A DNA stretch of 62,915 nucleotides from Blautia sp. (GTDB taxonomy: Bacteria > Bacillota > Clostridia > Lachnospirales > Lachnospiraceae). Below the pieces are notes generated by a model that worked only from the letters and a program-made list of their open reading frames with translations, made no database searches and was not told the origin of the DNA. Location of the stretch: positions 1 to 62,915 of the forward strand of contig JAMPAC010000013.1 in the NCBI GenBank assembly GCA_023667395.1, given 5' to 3'. Below, piece after piece: positions 54,379 through 62,915 of this stretch (position 1 is its first letter; each line of letters opens with the position of its first letter). Position numbers and translations under genes: made by a program.

Positions 54379-54520
54379 GCCGGCTCCCGGGAAGGGAAAT
54401 AAGTTCGACGCCCTGCAGAATATCCGGGCGGAATGCTGCGCTTTTTCAGGGACAAGGTACAGAAGCGGCGGATTTACATAGGATAGAATAGGTCTTTAAT
54501 TTGAAACCGGATGGTGTTAT

Positions 54521-55774
54521 ATGGACTCTATTCATATTCAGGGTGGGATTGCGCTTCAGGGACAAGTGCGCATTCAGGGTTCGAAAAACGCGGCGCTGCC
54601 CGTTCTGGCGGCAACGCTGCTTACGGCGCAGCAATCGTATATCAGGAATTGCCCAAGGATCGCCGATGTACATGCGATGGTCAGTCTGTTGAGAAGCCTG
54701 GGTTGTCTGGTAACATGGCGGGAGGACGGCCTGCAGGTGGACAGTTCCCGGGTCGGCCGGGGAACCATGCAGGGCGAAGCAGTGAAAGGCATGCGGTCTT
54801 CCATCTGTCTGCTGGGGGCGCTGCTGGGCAGATGCGGGGAGGCCGTGCTGGAACATCCCGGCGGCTGCGTCATCGGGGAACGCCCCATTGACCTGCACCT
54901 GCAGGCGCTGGAGCAGATGGGGGTCAGTTTTTCACAGGAAGAGGGCATGATACATGCCGTGGCGGAAAGGCTCTGCGGCGCCCGGATCGCGCTGCCCATG
55001 CCCAGCGTGGGCGCTACCGAGAATATCATCCTGGCGGGGGTCCTGGCGGAGGGAGATACCCAGGTCACGGGAGCCGCAAGGGAACCGGAGATCACGGCGC
55101 TCTGCCGGTATCTGCAAAGCTGCGGGGCCGAAATAGAGGGTGTGGGCACGGACAGCCTGCTGATCCATGGCGGAAGTAAGCTTTCCGGCGCGGAATATAC
55201 AGTGCCATCAGACCGTATTGTGGCGGGCACTTATCTTATGGCCTGCATCGGCGTCGGCGGCTGCGTCCTTCTGGAGGGAGCCCCTGCGGAGGAGATGGGA
55301 GCCGTCCTGAAAGCTGCATCGCGGATGGGAGCCTTTTTCTGGGTCACGGAGGAGGGGATATGCGTTCAGGCTTCGGGACATCCTAAAGCGCTGGAGCGGC
55401 TTGTCACACTGCCATACCCGGGATTCCCCACGGATCTTCAGTCTGCGGCGCTGGCTGTGCTGGCGGCCTCAGAGGGTCGGAGCGTGGTGGAGGAGAGGAT
55501 CTTCGAGAACCGCTTCCGGGTGGTGGAAGAACTGAACCGGATGGGAGCCCGTATCCAGCAGGCGGATGCCCGCACGGTCGTGGTGTACGGCGCGGGATGC
55601 CTGCATGGGGCGGAAGTGGAGGCAAGGGAACTGCGCGGCGGCGCGGCGCTGGTGATAGCAGGGCTGATGGCACAGGGAGAGACACGGATTACCGGGTGTC
55701 CGTATATATACCGCGGATACGAAAATATCTGCAGGGATTTCAGAGAGTTAGGAGCACGGATCGTAAGTGTATAG
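54521..55774 (+). CDS. murA: UDP-GlcNAc 1-carboxyvinyltransferase MurA
   Basis: The 417-aa enzyme performs the first committed step of peptidoglycan synthesis. The N-terminal GGIALQGQVRIQGSKNAALP, the catalytic loop with the PEP-binding Cys in HPGGCVIGERPIDLH, and a C-terminal NRFRVVEELNRMGARI match the family. The Cys indicates sensitivity to fosfomycin-type inhibition. No clear ribosome-binding site is visible before ATG 54521. The 142-bp spacer before it contains no gene. Its stop overlaps divIB by 8 bases. Confidence 0.95.
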   Translation: MDSIHIQGGIALQGQVRIQGSKNAALPVLAATLLTAQQSYIRNCPRIADVHAMVSLLRSLGCLVTWREDGLQVDSSRVGRGTMQGEAVKGMRSSICLLGALLGRCGEAVLEHPGGCVIGERPIDLHLQALEQMGVSFSQEEGMIHAVAERLCGARIALPMPSVGATENIILAGVLAEGDTQVTGAAREPEITALCRYLQSCGAEIEGVGTDSLLIHGGSKLSGAEYTVPSDRIVAGTYLMACIGVGGCVLLEGAPAEEMGAVLKAASRMGAFFWVTEEGICVQASGHPKALERLVTLPYPGFPTDLQSAALAVLAASEGRSVVEERIFENRFRVVEELNRMGARIQQADARTVVVYGAGCLHGAEVEARELRGGAALVIAGLMAQGETRITGCPYIYRGYENICRDFRELGARIVSV

Positions 55775-56498
55775 GAGCAGGAAGAGGATCATTATCATCA
55801 TGGCGGCGGCTGTCGTGCTGCTGACCGCACTGGCCGGCGCGGCATATTATATCAGGGAGAATTATACCATCCATACAGTTTATGTGGAAGGCAATGTCCA
55901 TTATACGGAGGATGAGATAAAATCCATTGTCATGGATGGACCTTTGGGGGATAATTCCCTGTATCTGTCCATGAAATATGAGAACCGCGCCATCGAGGGG
56001 GTTCCTTTTGTGGATGTGATGGATGTGTCCATCCTGTCTCCCGACACCATTAAGATCACGGTCTATGAAAAGGCGGTCATCGGGTATATCCAGTATCTGG
56101 ATGCCTGCATGTATTTTGACAAGGACGGGTATGTGGTGGAAAGTTCCAGCGTCAGGACGGCGGGCATCCCCCAGATCACGGGTCTGGCATTTGACTATCT
56201 GGTGGTGGGGGAGGCGCTGCCGGTGGAGGATCCCGGGGTGTTCGGAAACATTCTGAATGTGACAAAACTTCTGAATAAGTACGAACTGACCTCGGATAAG
56301 ATTTATTTTCATGCCTCCGGGGAGATCACACTGTATTTCGGCGATGTGAAAGTGGCGCTGGGCAACGAGCCGTCGTACCTGGAGGACAAGCTGATGCTGC
56401 TCCCGGAATTCCTGCCCAATCTGGAAGGGAAAAACGGCACGCTTCGGATGGAGAAGTATGATGAGGATACGGGAAAATATACTTTTAAGCCCGAATAG
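55767..56498 (+). CDS. divIB: cell division protein DivIB/FtsQ
   Basis: The 243-aa bitopic protein has a short basic cytoplasmic start (YRSRKR), one membrane helix (IIIIMAAAVVLLTALAGAA) and an extracellular POTRA domain opening with TIHTVYVEGNVHYTEDEI, followed by a beta domain. It links FtsL-FtsB with the divisome. GTG 55767 overlaps the murA stop, giving coupling. Length is typical for clostridial DivIB. It precedes ftsZ, separated by a promoter. Confidence 0.9.
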   Translation: MYRSRKRIIIIMAAAVVLLTALAGAAYYIRENYTIHTVYVEGNVHYTEDEIKSIVMDGPLGDNSLYLSMKYENRAIEGVPFVDVMDVSILSPDTIKITVYEKAVIGYIQYLDACMYFDKDGYVVESSSVRTAGIPQITGLAFDYLVVGEALPVEDPGVFGNILNVTKLLNKYELTSDKIYFHASGEITLYFGDVKVALGNEPSYLEDKLMLLPEFLPNLEGKNGTLRMEKYDEDTGKYTFKPE

Positions 56499-56543
56499 CG
56501 TGAGAAGAACTTATACGGGGAATAACATTTGTATAAAAAACAG

Positions 56544-56572
56544 TTGCTAAATTTGTAAAATAATTATATGAT
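56544..56572 (+). promoter_or_regulatory. ftsZ promoter
   Basis: TTGCTA (56544-56549), 17 bp and TATGAT (56567-56572) lie in the 107-bp AT-rich gap between divIB and ftsZ, so ftsZ can be expressed apart from the dcw operon. Confidence 0.65.
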
Positions 56573-56605
56573 AGTCTATATGGAGTAAAAAAGGAGGGTA
56601 TACCT

Positions 56606-57790
56606 TTGCTTGAGATTAAGACAAACGATGCTGAATCTGCAGCCAAGATCATTGTGGTAGGTGTGGGCGGCGCAGGTAATAATGCTGTAAATAGAATGAT
56701 TGACGAACAGATCAGTGGTGTGGATTTTATTGGTGTGAATACGGACAAGCAGGCGCTGCAGCTTTGCAAGGCTCCCAAGCTTTTGCAGATCGGCGAGAAG
56801 CTGACGAAAGGTCTTGGCGCAGGCGCCAAGCCTGAGGTTGGCGAGAAAGCCGCGGAGGAGAGCCTGGAGGAGATCAGCAATGCGCTGGAGGGCGCGGATA
56901 TGGTATTCGTTACCTGCGGCATGGGCGGCGGTACCGGTACCGGCGCGGCTCCCGTGGTGGCAAGGGTGGCAAAACAGCAGGGAATCCTTACCGTTGGCGT
57001 TGTGACCAAGCCTTTCCGCTTTGAGGCAAAGGCGAGGATGGTGAACGCACTGAGCGGTATCGAGCGGATCAAGGAGAACGTGGATACCCTGATCGTGATT
57101 CCCAACGACAAGCTTCTGGAGATCGTGGACAGGCGTACTACCATGCCGGAGGCGCTTAAGAAAGCGGATGAAGTGCTGCAGCAGTCGGTTCAGGGAATCA
57201 CCGACCTGATCAATGTGCCCGCAGTCATCAACCTGGACTTTGCGGATGTACAGACAGTCATGAGGGATAAAGGCATTGCCCATATCGGCATCGGCGAGGG
57301 CAAAGGCGACGAGAAAGCGCTGGACGCGGTGAAGATGGCGGTGGAATCCCCGCTGCTTGAGACCACGATCACGGGGGCGTCCCATGTGATCATCAATGTG
57401 TCCGGTGATATCACCCTGGCGGATGCCAGCGACGCGGCAAGTTATGTGCAGAATATGGCGGGGGATGAGGTCAATATCATCTTCGGCGCAATGTATGACG
57501 CTTCCAAGTCTGACAGCTGTACCATCACGGTGATTGCCACAGGGCTGGAGGATGTATCCGGAAGCGCGCCGGTTCCGTCCAGGATAGGCGCGGGACAGGC
57601 ATACAGACAGCCCGGGACGCATATGGCCCCCAATAATTTCAGGGGTAATGTGGTACAGCCCGGCGTTCCCCAGGGGAATCCCATGCAGACTGACCCCAGG
57701 ACCGTACAGGGGATCCAGAAGCCCGTGGACATCAGGAGCAATGTGGTGGAGAAGAGCCTGAAGATCCCTGATTTCCTGCAGCGAAAGTAA
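56606..57790 (+). CDS. ftsZ: tubulin-like division protein FtsZ
   Basis: The 394-aa GTPase forms the Z-ring. It has the nucleotide fold starting [17 protein letters not shown], the tubulin signature [12 protein letters not shown], the T7-loop region [11 protein letters not shown] and a C-terminal tail ending [12 protein letters not shown], which binds FtsA/SepF-type anchors. TTG 56606 lies 8 bases after AAGGAGG. Length is typical. It is followed by a strong terminator. Confidence 0.98.
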   Translation: MLEIKTNDAESAAKIIVVGVGGAGNNAVNRMIDEQISGVDFIGVNTDKQALQLCKAPKLLQIGEKLTKGLGAGAKPEVGEKAAEESLEEISNALEGADMVFVTCGMGGGTGTGAAPVVARVAKQQGILTVGVVTKPFRFEAKARMVNALSGIERIKENVDTLIVIPNDKLLEIVDRRTTMPEALKKADEVLQQSVQGITDLINVPAVINLDFADVQTVMRDKGIAHIGIGEGKGDEKALDAVKMAVESPLLETTITGASHVIINVSGDITLADASDAASYVQNMAGDEVNIIFGAMYDASKSDSCTITVIATGLEDVSGSAPVPSRIGAGQAYRQPGTHMAPNNFRGNVVQPGVPQGNPMQTDPRTVQGIQKPVDIRSNVVEKSLKIPDFLQRK

Positions 57791-57855
57791 GGCAGTGTCC
57801 GCCCGAAAACGCGAATTACATATTGATATGTGCTTAATATAGAAGAAAATCAGAC

Positions 57856-57900
57856 GCTCAGCTGAGAGGATATGAAATATCTTTTCAGCTGGGCTTTTTT
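57856..57900 (+). terminator. Rho-independent terminator after ftsZ
   Basis: The arms GCTCAGCTGA and TTCAGCTGGGC, with inner GATAT/ATATC pairing, form a long stem followed by TTTTTT. It closes the dcw/ftsZ transcript. Confidence 0.85.
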
Positions 57901-57910
57901 CATTTCCCCT

Positions 57911-57976
57911 TGTCGAAAAAAAACGTGCATTCCGGTATCGTTTTTGACAAATTCCATGAGGTATTCCCCTTATAAT
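57911..57976 (+). promoter_or_regulatory. spoIIG-type promoter with Spo0A boxes
   Basis: A consensus Spo0A box TGTCGAA lies at 57911-57917. TTGACA (57944-57949) and TATAAT (57971-57976) are separated by 21 bp, too far for ordinary sigma-A use but like the Bacillus spoIIG promoter, which needs Spo0A~P. TTTGACA (57943-57949), a one-mismatch reverse 0A box, overlaps the -35. Transcription would start just after ATG 57981. Confidence 0.7.
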
Positions 57977-57998
57977 CATTATGAAAAGGATGATGCCA

Positions 57999-58883
57999 AT
58001 GCGTTATGAACTGTATGCAGACAGTTTACTGCTGCTCAATTTTGTCATGGATCTTTACCTGCTGATCCTGGTGGACAGGAGCGCTTTCCGCACCGCCACG
58101 GGAAGAAGAATCCTGTTGGGTGCAGCGTTCGGGGCTGTCTGCTATTTCCTGCCCTTTCTATGGAACGGGCCGCCGGTTCTGAAATTATCCGCCGGTTTTT
58201 TCATTGGTACGGTGGGAATGCTGCTGCTGGCCTTTCCGGTGAAAGGGTTCAGAATGTTTCTGAAGCTGTTAGAATACCTGATCCTGTACTCTGTGGGAAT
58301 GGGCGGCGGAATGGCACTCCTGCTCAGGATGCTGGGACGGGTGGGGATTCCCGCCGATGGAATCCTTGCGCTGATGGGAGCAGGCGGTATTTTATTCCTG
58401 TTTCTGGGATATTTTTCCCCGGGGAGCAGACGGGAGCACGGCATTTGCCGCGCCACCCTTATCTGTGCCGGGAACAGCCTGACGGTAAACGCGCTGATCG
58501 ATTCCGGCAACAGTCTCGTGGAGCCTGTCAGCGGAAAACCGGTTTCCGTGGTGGATGAAAAGGTATTCCAGGGATTATGGCGGGAACAGCCGCCCGGATT
58601 CCGCGCCATCCCGTACCACAGCATCGGAAGGAAGCATGGGATCCTGCAGGGATACCTGCTGCCCGTACTGAGGCTGGAGATCGACGGCGTGACCAGGGAA
58701 TTCCATGAGATATATGTGGCGGTGGGCAGGGAACAGATATCAGACGACGCAGGGACGGATCCCGTAAAAATGATAATAAATCCCCTCCTCCTTACGGCAA
58801 AGGGGAAGAGGAGGCCGGAAAAACGGCAGAATGCGAGGAAATATGATACTGAAGGTGGCAATACCGGGAAAGATGCAGTTTAA
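57999..58883 (+). CDS. spoIIGA: sigma-E processing peptidase SpoIIGA
   Basis: The 294-aa membrane aspartic protease activates pro-sigma-E in the mother cell. The N-terminal half has five membrane helices ([18 protein letters not shown]), and the C-terminal protease domain has the catalytic D168 in [16 protein letters not shown] 57999 ([10 protein letters not shown]) follows AAAGGATGATG; ATG 57981 lies too close to the -10 to be used. Its end overlaps sigE by 41 bases, so the two are translated together. Confidence 0.93.
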   Translation: MRYELYADSLLLLNFVMDLYLLILVDRSAFRTATGRRILLGAAFGAVCYFLPFLWNGPPVLKLSAGFFIGTVGMLLLAFPVKGFRMFLKLLEYLILYSVGMGGGMALLLRMLGRVGIPADGILALMGAGGILFLFLGYFSPGSRREHGICRATLICAGNSLTVNALIDSGNSLVEPVSGKPVSVVDEKVFQGLWREQPPGFRAIPYHSIGRKHGILQGYLLPVLRLEIDGVTREFHEIYVAVGREQISDDAGTDPVKMIINPLLLTAKGKRRPEKRQNARKYDTEGGNTGKDAV

Positions 58884-59580
58884 AATGATCCACAGGGAGA
58901 ACCTGTTCCTGGGAAGAACGGGGGAGATCCATTATATCGGCGGGGCGGAAGTGTTGCCGCCGCCACTGGAACTGGAGAGGGAGAACCAGGTCATCTCAGA
59001 CCTTGGAACGGAATATGAGGACGAGGCGAAAGCCATCCTGATCGAGCACAACCTGCGGCTGGTGGTATACATAGCAAAGAAATTCGACAATACCGGTGTG
59101 GGCGTGGAAGACCTGATATCCATCGGCACCATAGGGTTGATCAAGTCCATCAACACTTTCAAGCCGGATAAGAATATCAAGCTGGCGACGTATGCCTCCA
59201 GATGCATTGAAAACGAGATCCTGATGTATCTGCGCAGGAACAACAAGACCAGACTGGAAGTGTCCATAGACGAGCCGCTGAATGTGGACTGGGACGGCAA
59301 CGAACTTCTCCTGTCGGATATCCTGGGCACGGACGAGGACGTGATCTACCGTGACCTGGAGAGCGAGGTGGAGCGCAAGCTTCTGATGCGTGCCATCAAT
59401 AAGCTGTCGGACCGGGAGAAGACGATCATCAGGCTGCGCTTCGGGTTGGGCGCCCGGGACGGACAGGAGATGACCCAGAAAGAGGTGGCCTCCCTGTTGG
59501 GCATATCGCAGTCCTATATTTCCCGGCTGGAGAAAAAGATCATGCGCCAGCTGAAAAAGGAAATCAGCAACGAGATTTAA
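58843..59580 (+). CDS. sigE: sporulation sigma factor SigE (pro-sigma-E)
   Basis: The 245-aa sigma-70-family factor is expressed in the mother cell. A hydrophobic/basic pro-sequence of about 30 residues precedes [13 protein letters not shown], where SpoIIGA cleavage is expected. Region 2 contains [29 protein letters not shown] and [20 protein letters not shown]. Region 4 contains [18 protein letters not shown] and [16 protein letters not shown] 58843 follows GAGGAAAT; ATG 58831 would add four residues. sigG, often next in related genomes, is not here. Confidence 0.96.
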   Translation: MILKVAIPGKMQFKMIHRENLFLGRTGEIHYIGGAEVLPPPLELERENQVISDLGTEYEDEAKAILIEHNLRLVVYIAKKFDNTGVGVEDLISIGTIGLIKSINTFKPDKNIKLATYASRCIENEILMYLRRNNKTRLEVSIDEPLNVDWDGNELLLSDILGTDEDVIYRDLESEVERKLLMRAINKLSDREKTIIRLRFGLGARDGQEMTQKEVASLLGISQSYISRLEKKIMRQLKKEISNEI

Positions 59581-59673
59581 AGATATATTTTGCTTTCCAA
59601 AGCCGTCGTAATAGTATATACTGTTTTATGGGAATACTATGTTTTTGTAATTTACAACGTGGAGTTTGCAAAA

Positions 59674-59979
59674 ATGATTCAACGTGATGATATACTGTCC
59701 ATGGAATATTTGAAAAAGACGGAATTTACCGGGTGTCATAAGGGAATGAGGTATCGTTTGGAGAAAATGGAGGGCGAAGGCGGTGAAAAGAAACTGAAAT
59801 GCACCGTCTGGCCGGAGCCCTTTAATTTTTTTAAGACGCCTGAGGACAGGAAAGAGAGCGAACTCTTTTTCTTTGGCGAGGACGGTATTGCGGATGCTGT
59901 CGCTTGGATGAACGACAGGCTGTTTCAGGAGAAGGAAAAGTGGGAGAACGCTTCCGGTAACTGGGACAGCTATGAATGA
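59674..59979 (+). CDS. hypothetical protein, 101 aa
   Basis: The short soluble product is not recognised. It contains TGCHKGMRYRLEKME, an internal WPEPFNFFKTPED and an acidic, aromatic C-terminus (VAWMNDRLFQEKEKWEN). ATG 59674 lies 9 bases after GTGGAG; the hydrophobic upstream extension from 59590 is rejected. Located between sigE and a VanZ-like gene. Confidence 0.6.
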   Translation: MIQRDDILSMEYLKKTEFTGCHKGMRYRLEKMEGEGGEKKLKCTVWPEPFNFFKTPEDRKESELFFFGEDGIADAVAWMNDRLFQEKEKWENASGNWDSYE

Positions 59980-60064
59980 CGGAAGTTTCGGCCGGAGCCG
60001 TTTGTGGGAGGTTCTGGCGGTTTGATGTACGCGCCGCTTTGGCGGTTTTGGAGGAATCACAATT

Positions 60065-60610
60065 ATGTTTCATCATATATGCAGGGACATGGCGGATGTC
60101 CTGAAGTATCTGCCTTTTGCCGTGGGCGCTGGAGCCCTTTGTTTTTGTGCGCTTACAATCCGGAATGCCCAGCGGAGAAAGAGACAAAAAGCGAGTATTC
60201 CGGTAGTGCCGGAAACCCTGTTTTTTACGTACCTGACAGTGCTCATGATCATAACTCTTTTTTCTAGGGAGAGCGGGAGCCGCCAGGGGATTGACCTTGA
60301 AATCTTTTCCACATGGGGGATCAATGACAGGAATAATGCTTTCGTGGTGGAAAACATCCTGCTGTTTGTGCCTTATGGGATAGTCTGCCCCCTGGCTTTC
60401 CGGCGCTTCCGGTCGTTTTGGGGCAGCCTTGCCATGGGGGCGCTGACCAGTTTCCTGGTGGAACTGATCCAGCTGCTCACCGGAAGGGGCTATTTCCAGA
60501 TCGATGACATCCTGACCAATATCCTGGGGACAGTGGCGGGATATCTGCTGTACTTCCTGTTCTGGGGCATACGCCGCAGGAGGACGGAGAAAGAGAAAGG
60601 GAGACGTTAA
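60065..60610 (+). CDS. VanZ-like family membrane protein
   Basis: The 181-aa product has four or five predicted helices and the VanZ-like pattern: a conserved N-x-LLFVPYG region (VVENILLFVPYGIVCPL), SFLVELIQLLTGRGYFQIDD and ILTNILGTVAGYLLY. VanZ confers low-level teicoplanin tolerance in enterococci, but most family members have no known role. GGAGG lies 11 bases before the ATG. It converges with nrdR, with an AGGGAG/CTCCCT hairpin at 60598-60621 between them. Confidence 0.85.
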   Translation: MFHHICRDMADVLKYLPFAVGAGALCFCALTIRNAQRRKRQKASIPVVPETLFFTYLTVLMIITLFSRESGSRQGIDLEIFSTWGINDRNNAFVVENILLFVPYGIVCPLAFRRFRSFWGSLAMGALTSFLVELIQLLTGRGYFQIDDILTNILGTVAGYLLYFLFWGIRRRRTEKEKGRR

Positions 60611-60626
60611 CGCGCCTCCCTGTTTT
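60598..60626. terminator. weak bidirectional hairpin between VanZ-like gene and nrdR
   Basis: AGGGAG (60598-60603) pairs with CTCCCT (60616-60621), followed by GTTTT. It lies between two convergent stops, where a shared terminator would be expected. Confidence 0.45.
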
Positions 60627-60639
60627 ATCCTGTATGGTT

Positions 60640-61089
60640 CTATTCCAGCATTTTCTTCAGTTCTTCCATAAAAGTATTAACGTCCTTAAATTCCCTGTAC
60701 ACAGAAGCGAAACGCACATATGCCACGGGATCCAGGGCCATCAGCTTGTTCATCAGCATCTCGCCGATGACCTGGCTGGAAATCTCTTTTTCCTCCCGGT
60801 TGGTGATGTCATTCTCCACTTCGTCCACAAGGCATGTGATCTGCTGCGCGCTGACGGGGCGCTTGTGGCAGGCGCGGAGCACGCCGGCCTCTATCTTGGA
60901 ACGGTCGTAGGTCTCCCTGTTATTGTCTTTCTTGATGATGATCAGGGGAATGGTCTCGATCTTCTCATACGTGGTGAACCGCTTGCCGCAATCGTCACAC
61001 ACACGGCGGCGGCGGATGGAATTGTTATCGTCTGCCGGCCTGGAGTCTATGACCCTGGTATTTTCGTGACTGCAAAAAGGACATTTCAT
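60640..61089 (-). CDS. nrdR: ribonucleotide reductase repressor NrdR
   Basis: The 149-aa regulator has an N-terminal zinc ribbon (MKCPFCSHENTRVIDSRP and RRRVCDDCGKRFTTYE) and a C-terminal ATP-cone domain (about 47-137, sensing ATP/dATP). It represses ribonucleotide reductase genes. The start at 61089 has GGAGGAAAAGTAC; the upstream extension to 61122 is rejected. The promoter overlaps the end of the preceding ylmC gene. Length is standard. Confidence 0.96.
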   Translation of the reverse strand: MKCPFCSHENTRVIDSRPADDNNSIRRRRVCDDCGKRFTTYEKIETIPLIIIKKDNNRETYDRSKIEAGVLRACHKRPVSAQQITCLVDEVENDITNREEKEISSQVIGEMLMNKLMALDPVAYVRFASVYREFKDVNTFMEELKKMLE

Positions 61090-61120
61090 GTACTTTTCCT
61101 CCATCGGATCTCTTTTTATC

Positions 61121-61149
61121 AATGTAACATTTTTAACATTTTATGTCAA
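61121..61149 (-). promoter_or_regulatory. nrdR promoter
   Basis: On the minus strand TTGACA (61149-61144), 17 bp and TACATT (61126-61121), partly inside the 3' end of ylmC. It lies about 30 bp before the nrdR start. Confidence 0.7.
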
Positions 61150-61366
61150 CCAAAATGATATCCGGCCCGATCTGGCAGATGTCCTTGAACGGGATCACGA
61201 TATCCGGCTCACAGTTCAGGAATCCCAGGATCCGGTTGCTGCCGGGTACGATGATCTTCTTGATGCAGCCCGTGCACTGGTCGAACTCCAGGTCGGAGAC
61301 TTTCCCCAGTTTCTTACAGTCCTTTGTGTTGATGACATCCTTGCATTTTAACTCTGAAAACAGCAT
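61133..61366 (-). CDS. YlmC/YmxH-family PRC-barrel protein
   Basis: This 77-aa PRC-barrel domain protein belongs to a small family found in spore formers. FSELKCKDVINTKDCKKLG and KIIVPGSNRILGF match the typical pattern. GAGGAAGATC precedes its start at 61366. Its exact role in sporulation is unresolved. It is followed closely by nrdR. Confidence 0.9.
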   Translation of the reverse strand: MLFSELKCKDVINTKDCKKLGKVSDLEFDQCTGCIKKIIVPGSNRILGFLNCEPDIVIPFKDICQIGPDIILVDIKC

Positions 61367-61431
61367 GATCTTCCTCTTTTTTGCCGTTGTTCCCAGTATA
61401 TGCCCGGTTCGGATCCCTTAGTACATTTTTC

Positions 61432-62600
61432 TCACTGCGGCATCCTGCGGAAATAGTAATTCCAATACTTTCCCTCTATCACATATTCCGGCTGATACTC
61501 ATTTTCCAGCCAGGATGACAGCCATTGGTCGGTGACAAGCTCGAAGGATAACTCTCCCAGATATGCCTCCGCCACAACGACGTCGGGGTATTTGTCCGGA
61601 TTCAGCCTCCAGTACTCCAGAACCGCTTCATTATAGGAGGGGGTTGACATTGTGGAGGGTCCCGCCACTTCCACATCTTTATAGAGATATCCCAGGGTGT
61701 CCACGATTCTGCCCACAATCCATACCCGACTTCCGGACGGGATGAATTCCTGCCATTCAGGATAGCTGTCCCGCTGGATACATACGCCTTCTTCATCCGA
61801 GATGAGCCCCATTGCAGAGCCGCTGCGGACGATGGACATTTTGGAAAGGATGGAGCAGATCTGTCCCCTTCCTGTCAGCGGGATCCTGATATATACGCAG
61901 CGGAAAGCAAGAAGAAACATAAAGCACAGGAAGCAGTAACGGAATCCTTTCCGAATGGGGGGTATAAGAAATCATCCCATCCGCCTGCTTCGCGAGGGGG
62001 ATCAGCGCCGCAACGGCGGCGAGAAGTCCGTAGGGTATCGATACCAGGATCCACAGATCCGTTAAGAGTAAAGTGGCAATAAAACCGGACACTCCTATCA
62101 CGCTTCCACAGACATATATTTGTTTTTCCATCCCTGACAGGACGTGTCTGTTCCGGAATCCCGCGCCGACCAGAGCCAGAAAGATGATCCCGTATGCGCC
62201 GCGGTTTTCCGCGCTTATGATATTCAGGAGAAAGCCCGCCAGCAATATGACGGTGCAGTACAGCAGCCATATTGCGGACCGGGACGCATTTTTACCCCGG
62301 CCGGTGCGGAAAGGCAGCAGGCTGGCCAGGAAGCCCATAACGCCTACTACTGCAAGGATGAGGATCAGTTCAACTGTTTCCCCGAGATAGCTTAGGAGCC
62401 TGGAGAGGCCGCCTGCCGTGTGGGTCGGTTCCAGAGCCAGCATCCCGGCGATGCATTCCATGAAAGTATCCGTCCCCATGGTAAACAGGAGATACCCTGT
62501 GAACATCATATCCCAGATTCGTGCACGCCCAGATCAGACCGCAAAAAGCAGCCGTCAGCGTAAGTATGATGTACAGGTATCTGTTTTTGCCTGAAGCCAT
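61432..62600 (-). pseudogene. integral membrane protein gene with two frameshifts
   Basis: Three overlapping minus-strand frames read as one protein of about 385 residues. The first part, from ATG 62600, gives a signal-like helix (YLYIILTLTAAFCGLIWAC). It loses frame near 62515-62530, before RIWDMMFTGYLLFTMG, and continues through five or six helices to LIPLAKQADGM. It loses frame again at the G6 run 61957-61962. The third part, IRKGFRYCFLCFMFLLAF then a soluble tail, ends at 61432 (YWNYYFRRMPQ). Removing one base in the run restores the second join. No family is recognised; it may be inactive, phase-variable or a sequencing artefact. Confidence 0.75.
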
Positions 62601-62638
62601 AAACCGGTTCCTCCGTTTTCCTGTTTTGTCCTGTATTA

Positions 62639-62668
62639 TTTATATCATACATCATCATACCGTGTAAA
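62639..62668 (-). promoter_or_regulatory. promoter for the frameshifted membrane-protein gene
   Basis: On the minus strand TTTACA (62668-62663), 18 bp and TATAAA (62644-62639), 39 bp before ATG 62600. Confidence 0.5.
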
Positions 62669-62816
62669 GCCATGAAAAAGAGTGTTTTATAATTTTTACC
62701 AGGAATAAAAGAGGGAATCTGGAGAAAGAATTACAAAAGTTACTTGCATAACATAATAAATCTAAGGGGCAGGAATTACACAACAGTAAAGGAGCCGGGG
62801 CGCACGGGCCGCGCGG

Positions 62817-62844
62817 CGAGCAGGGAGAAGGTCTTACCTGCTCG
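62817..62844 (+). terminator. hairpin near the right edge
   Basis: CGAGCAGG (62817-62824) pairs with CCTGCTCG (62837-62844), followed by ATTT. The 62670-62915 region is otherwise AT-rich, repeats AAAGTTACTT at about 62733 and 62861, and has a TATAAT at 62890-62895 that may belong to a gene beyond the window. Confidence 0.45.
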
Positions 62845-62915
62845 ATTTGGAAATTGATATAAAGTTACTTTTCACGGGGTGGGGAAAGTTATAATAGTTG
62901 ATTGTTAAAAACGCT

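Overview
The window looks like a chromosomal segment of a spore-forming, anaerobic gut-type Bacillota, most probably a Lachnospiraceae member. The evidence is gene content: a dcw division/cell-wall cluster running directly into spoIIGA-sigE, a YlmC/YmxH sporulation protein, NrdR, an AgrA/AgrC-type regulatory pair, a PASTA kinase with its PP2C phosphatase, a CmpB-type ABC permease and an Rpn-type nuclease. Coding DNA is moderately GC-rich while spacers are AT-rich. No rRNA, tRNA or CRISPR array was recognised. Species cannot be named from sequence alone.

Layout. 1-980: end of an unrecognised gene, small ORFs and debris. 980-2481: LytTR response regulator and GHKL kinase. 2.5-18.8 kb: mixed metabolic and accessory genes, including an arabinose-isomerase-like enzyme, a K+ channel, a frameshifted AlbA-type regulator, GH27 and GH51 glycosidases, a thioesterase, an AlkD-like protein, two Nudix hydrolases, YbaK, a BlaI-type repressor, an Rpn-type nuclease with a 12-bp repeat tract, two transporters and an APH(3')-like kinase. 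18.8-19.4 kb: a NADAR-like protein on the minus strand. 19.8-42 kb: housekeeping genes (recJ, HD protein, murE, priA, def, fmt, Zn-peptidase, rsmB, rlmN, prpC, prkC, rsgA, class Ic aminotransferase), then a hybrid histidine kinase coupled to an HD-GYP-like protein, and ychF. 42.3-43.8 kb: lgt and an unknown gene. 43.8-44.6 kb: a gene-free, repeat-rich spacer. 44.6-57.8 kb: dcw cluster mraZ-rsmH-ftsL-PBP-PBP-mraY-murD-ftsW-murA-divIB-ftsZ, without murG, murF or murC. 58-59.6 kb: spoIIGA-sigE. 59.7-62.6 kb: unknown gene, VanZ-like gene, then nrdR, ylmC and a doubly frameshifted membrane-protein gene on the minus strand.

Functionally, the def-fmt-rsmB-rlmN-prpC-prkC-rsgA run is a translation-linked operon with the cell-wall-sensing Ser/Thr kinase pair. 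murE plus the dcw genes supply meso-diaminopimelate-type peptidoglycan precursors and the division machinery. spoIIGA-sigE follows behind an apparent Spo0A-dependent promoter. The glycosidases and the isomerase-like enzyme suggest use of arabinose- and galactose-containing plant glycans.

The most novel material is non-coding. A 101-nt element is conserved upstream of the Zn-peptidase and of murD, with base changes that preserve hairpins. Two further dispersed element families, one with a 37-nt identical core and one with 13-bp terminal inverted repeats, lie between genes; one copy of the latter supplies the last codons of ybaK. There are also several long palindromes and a 71-bp tandem duplication.
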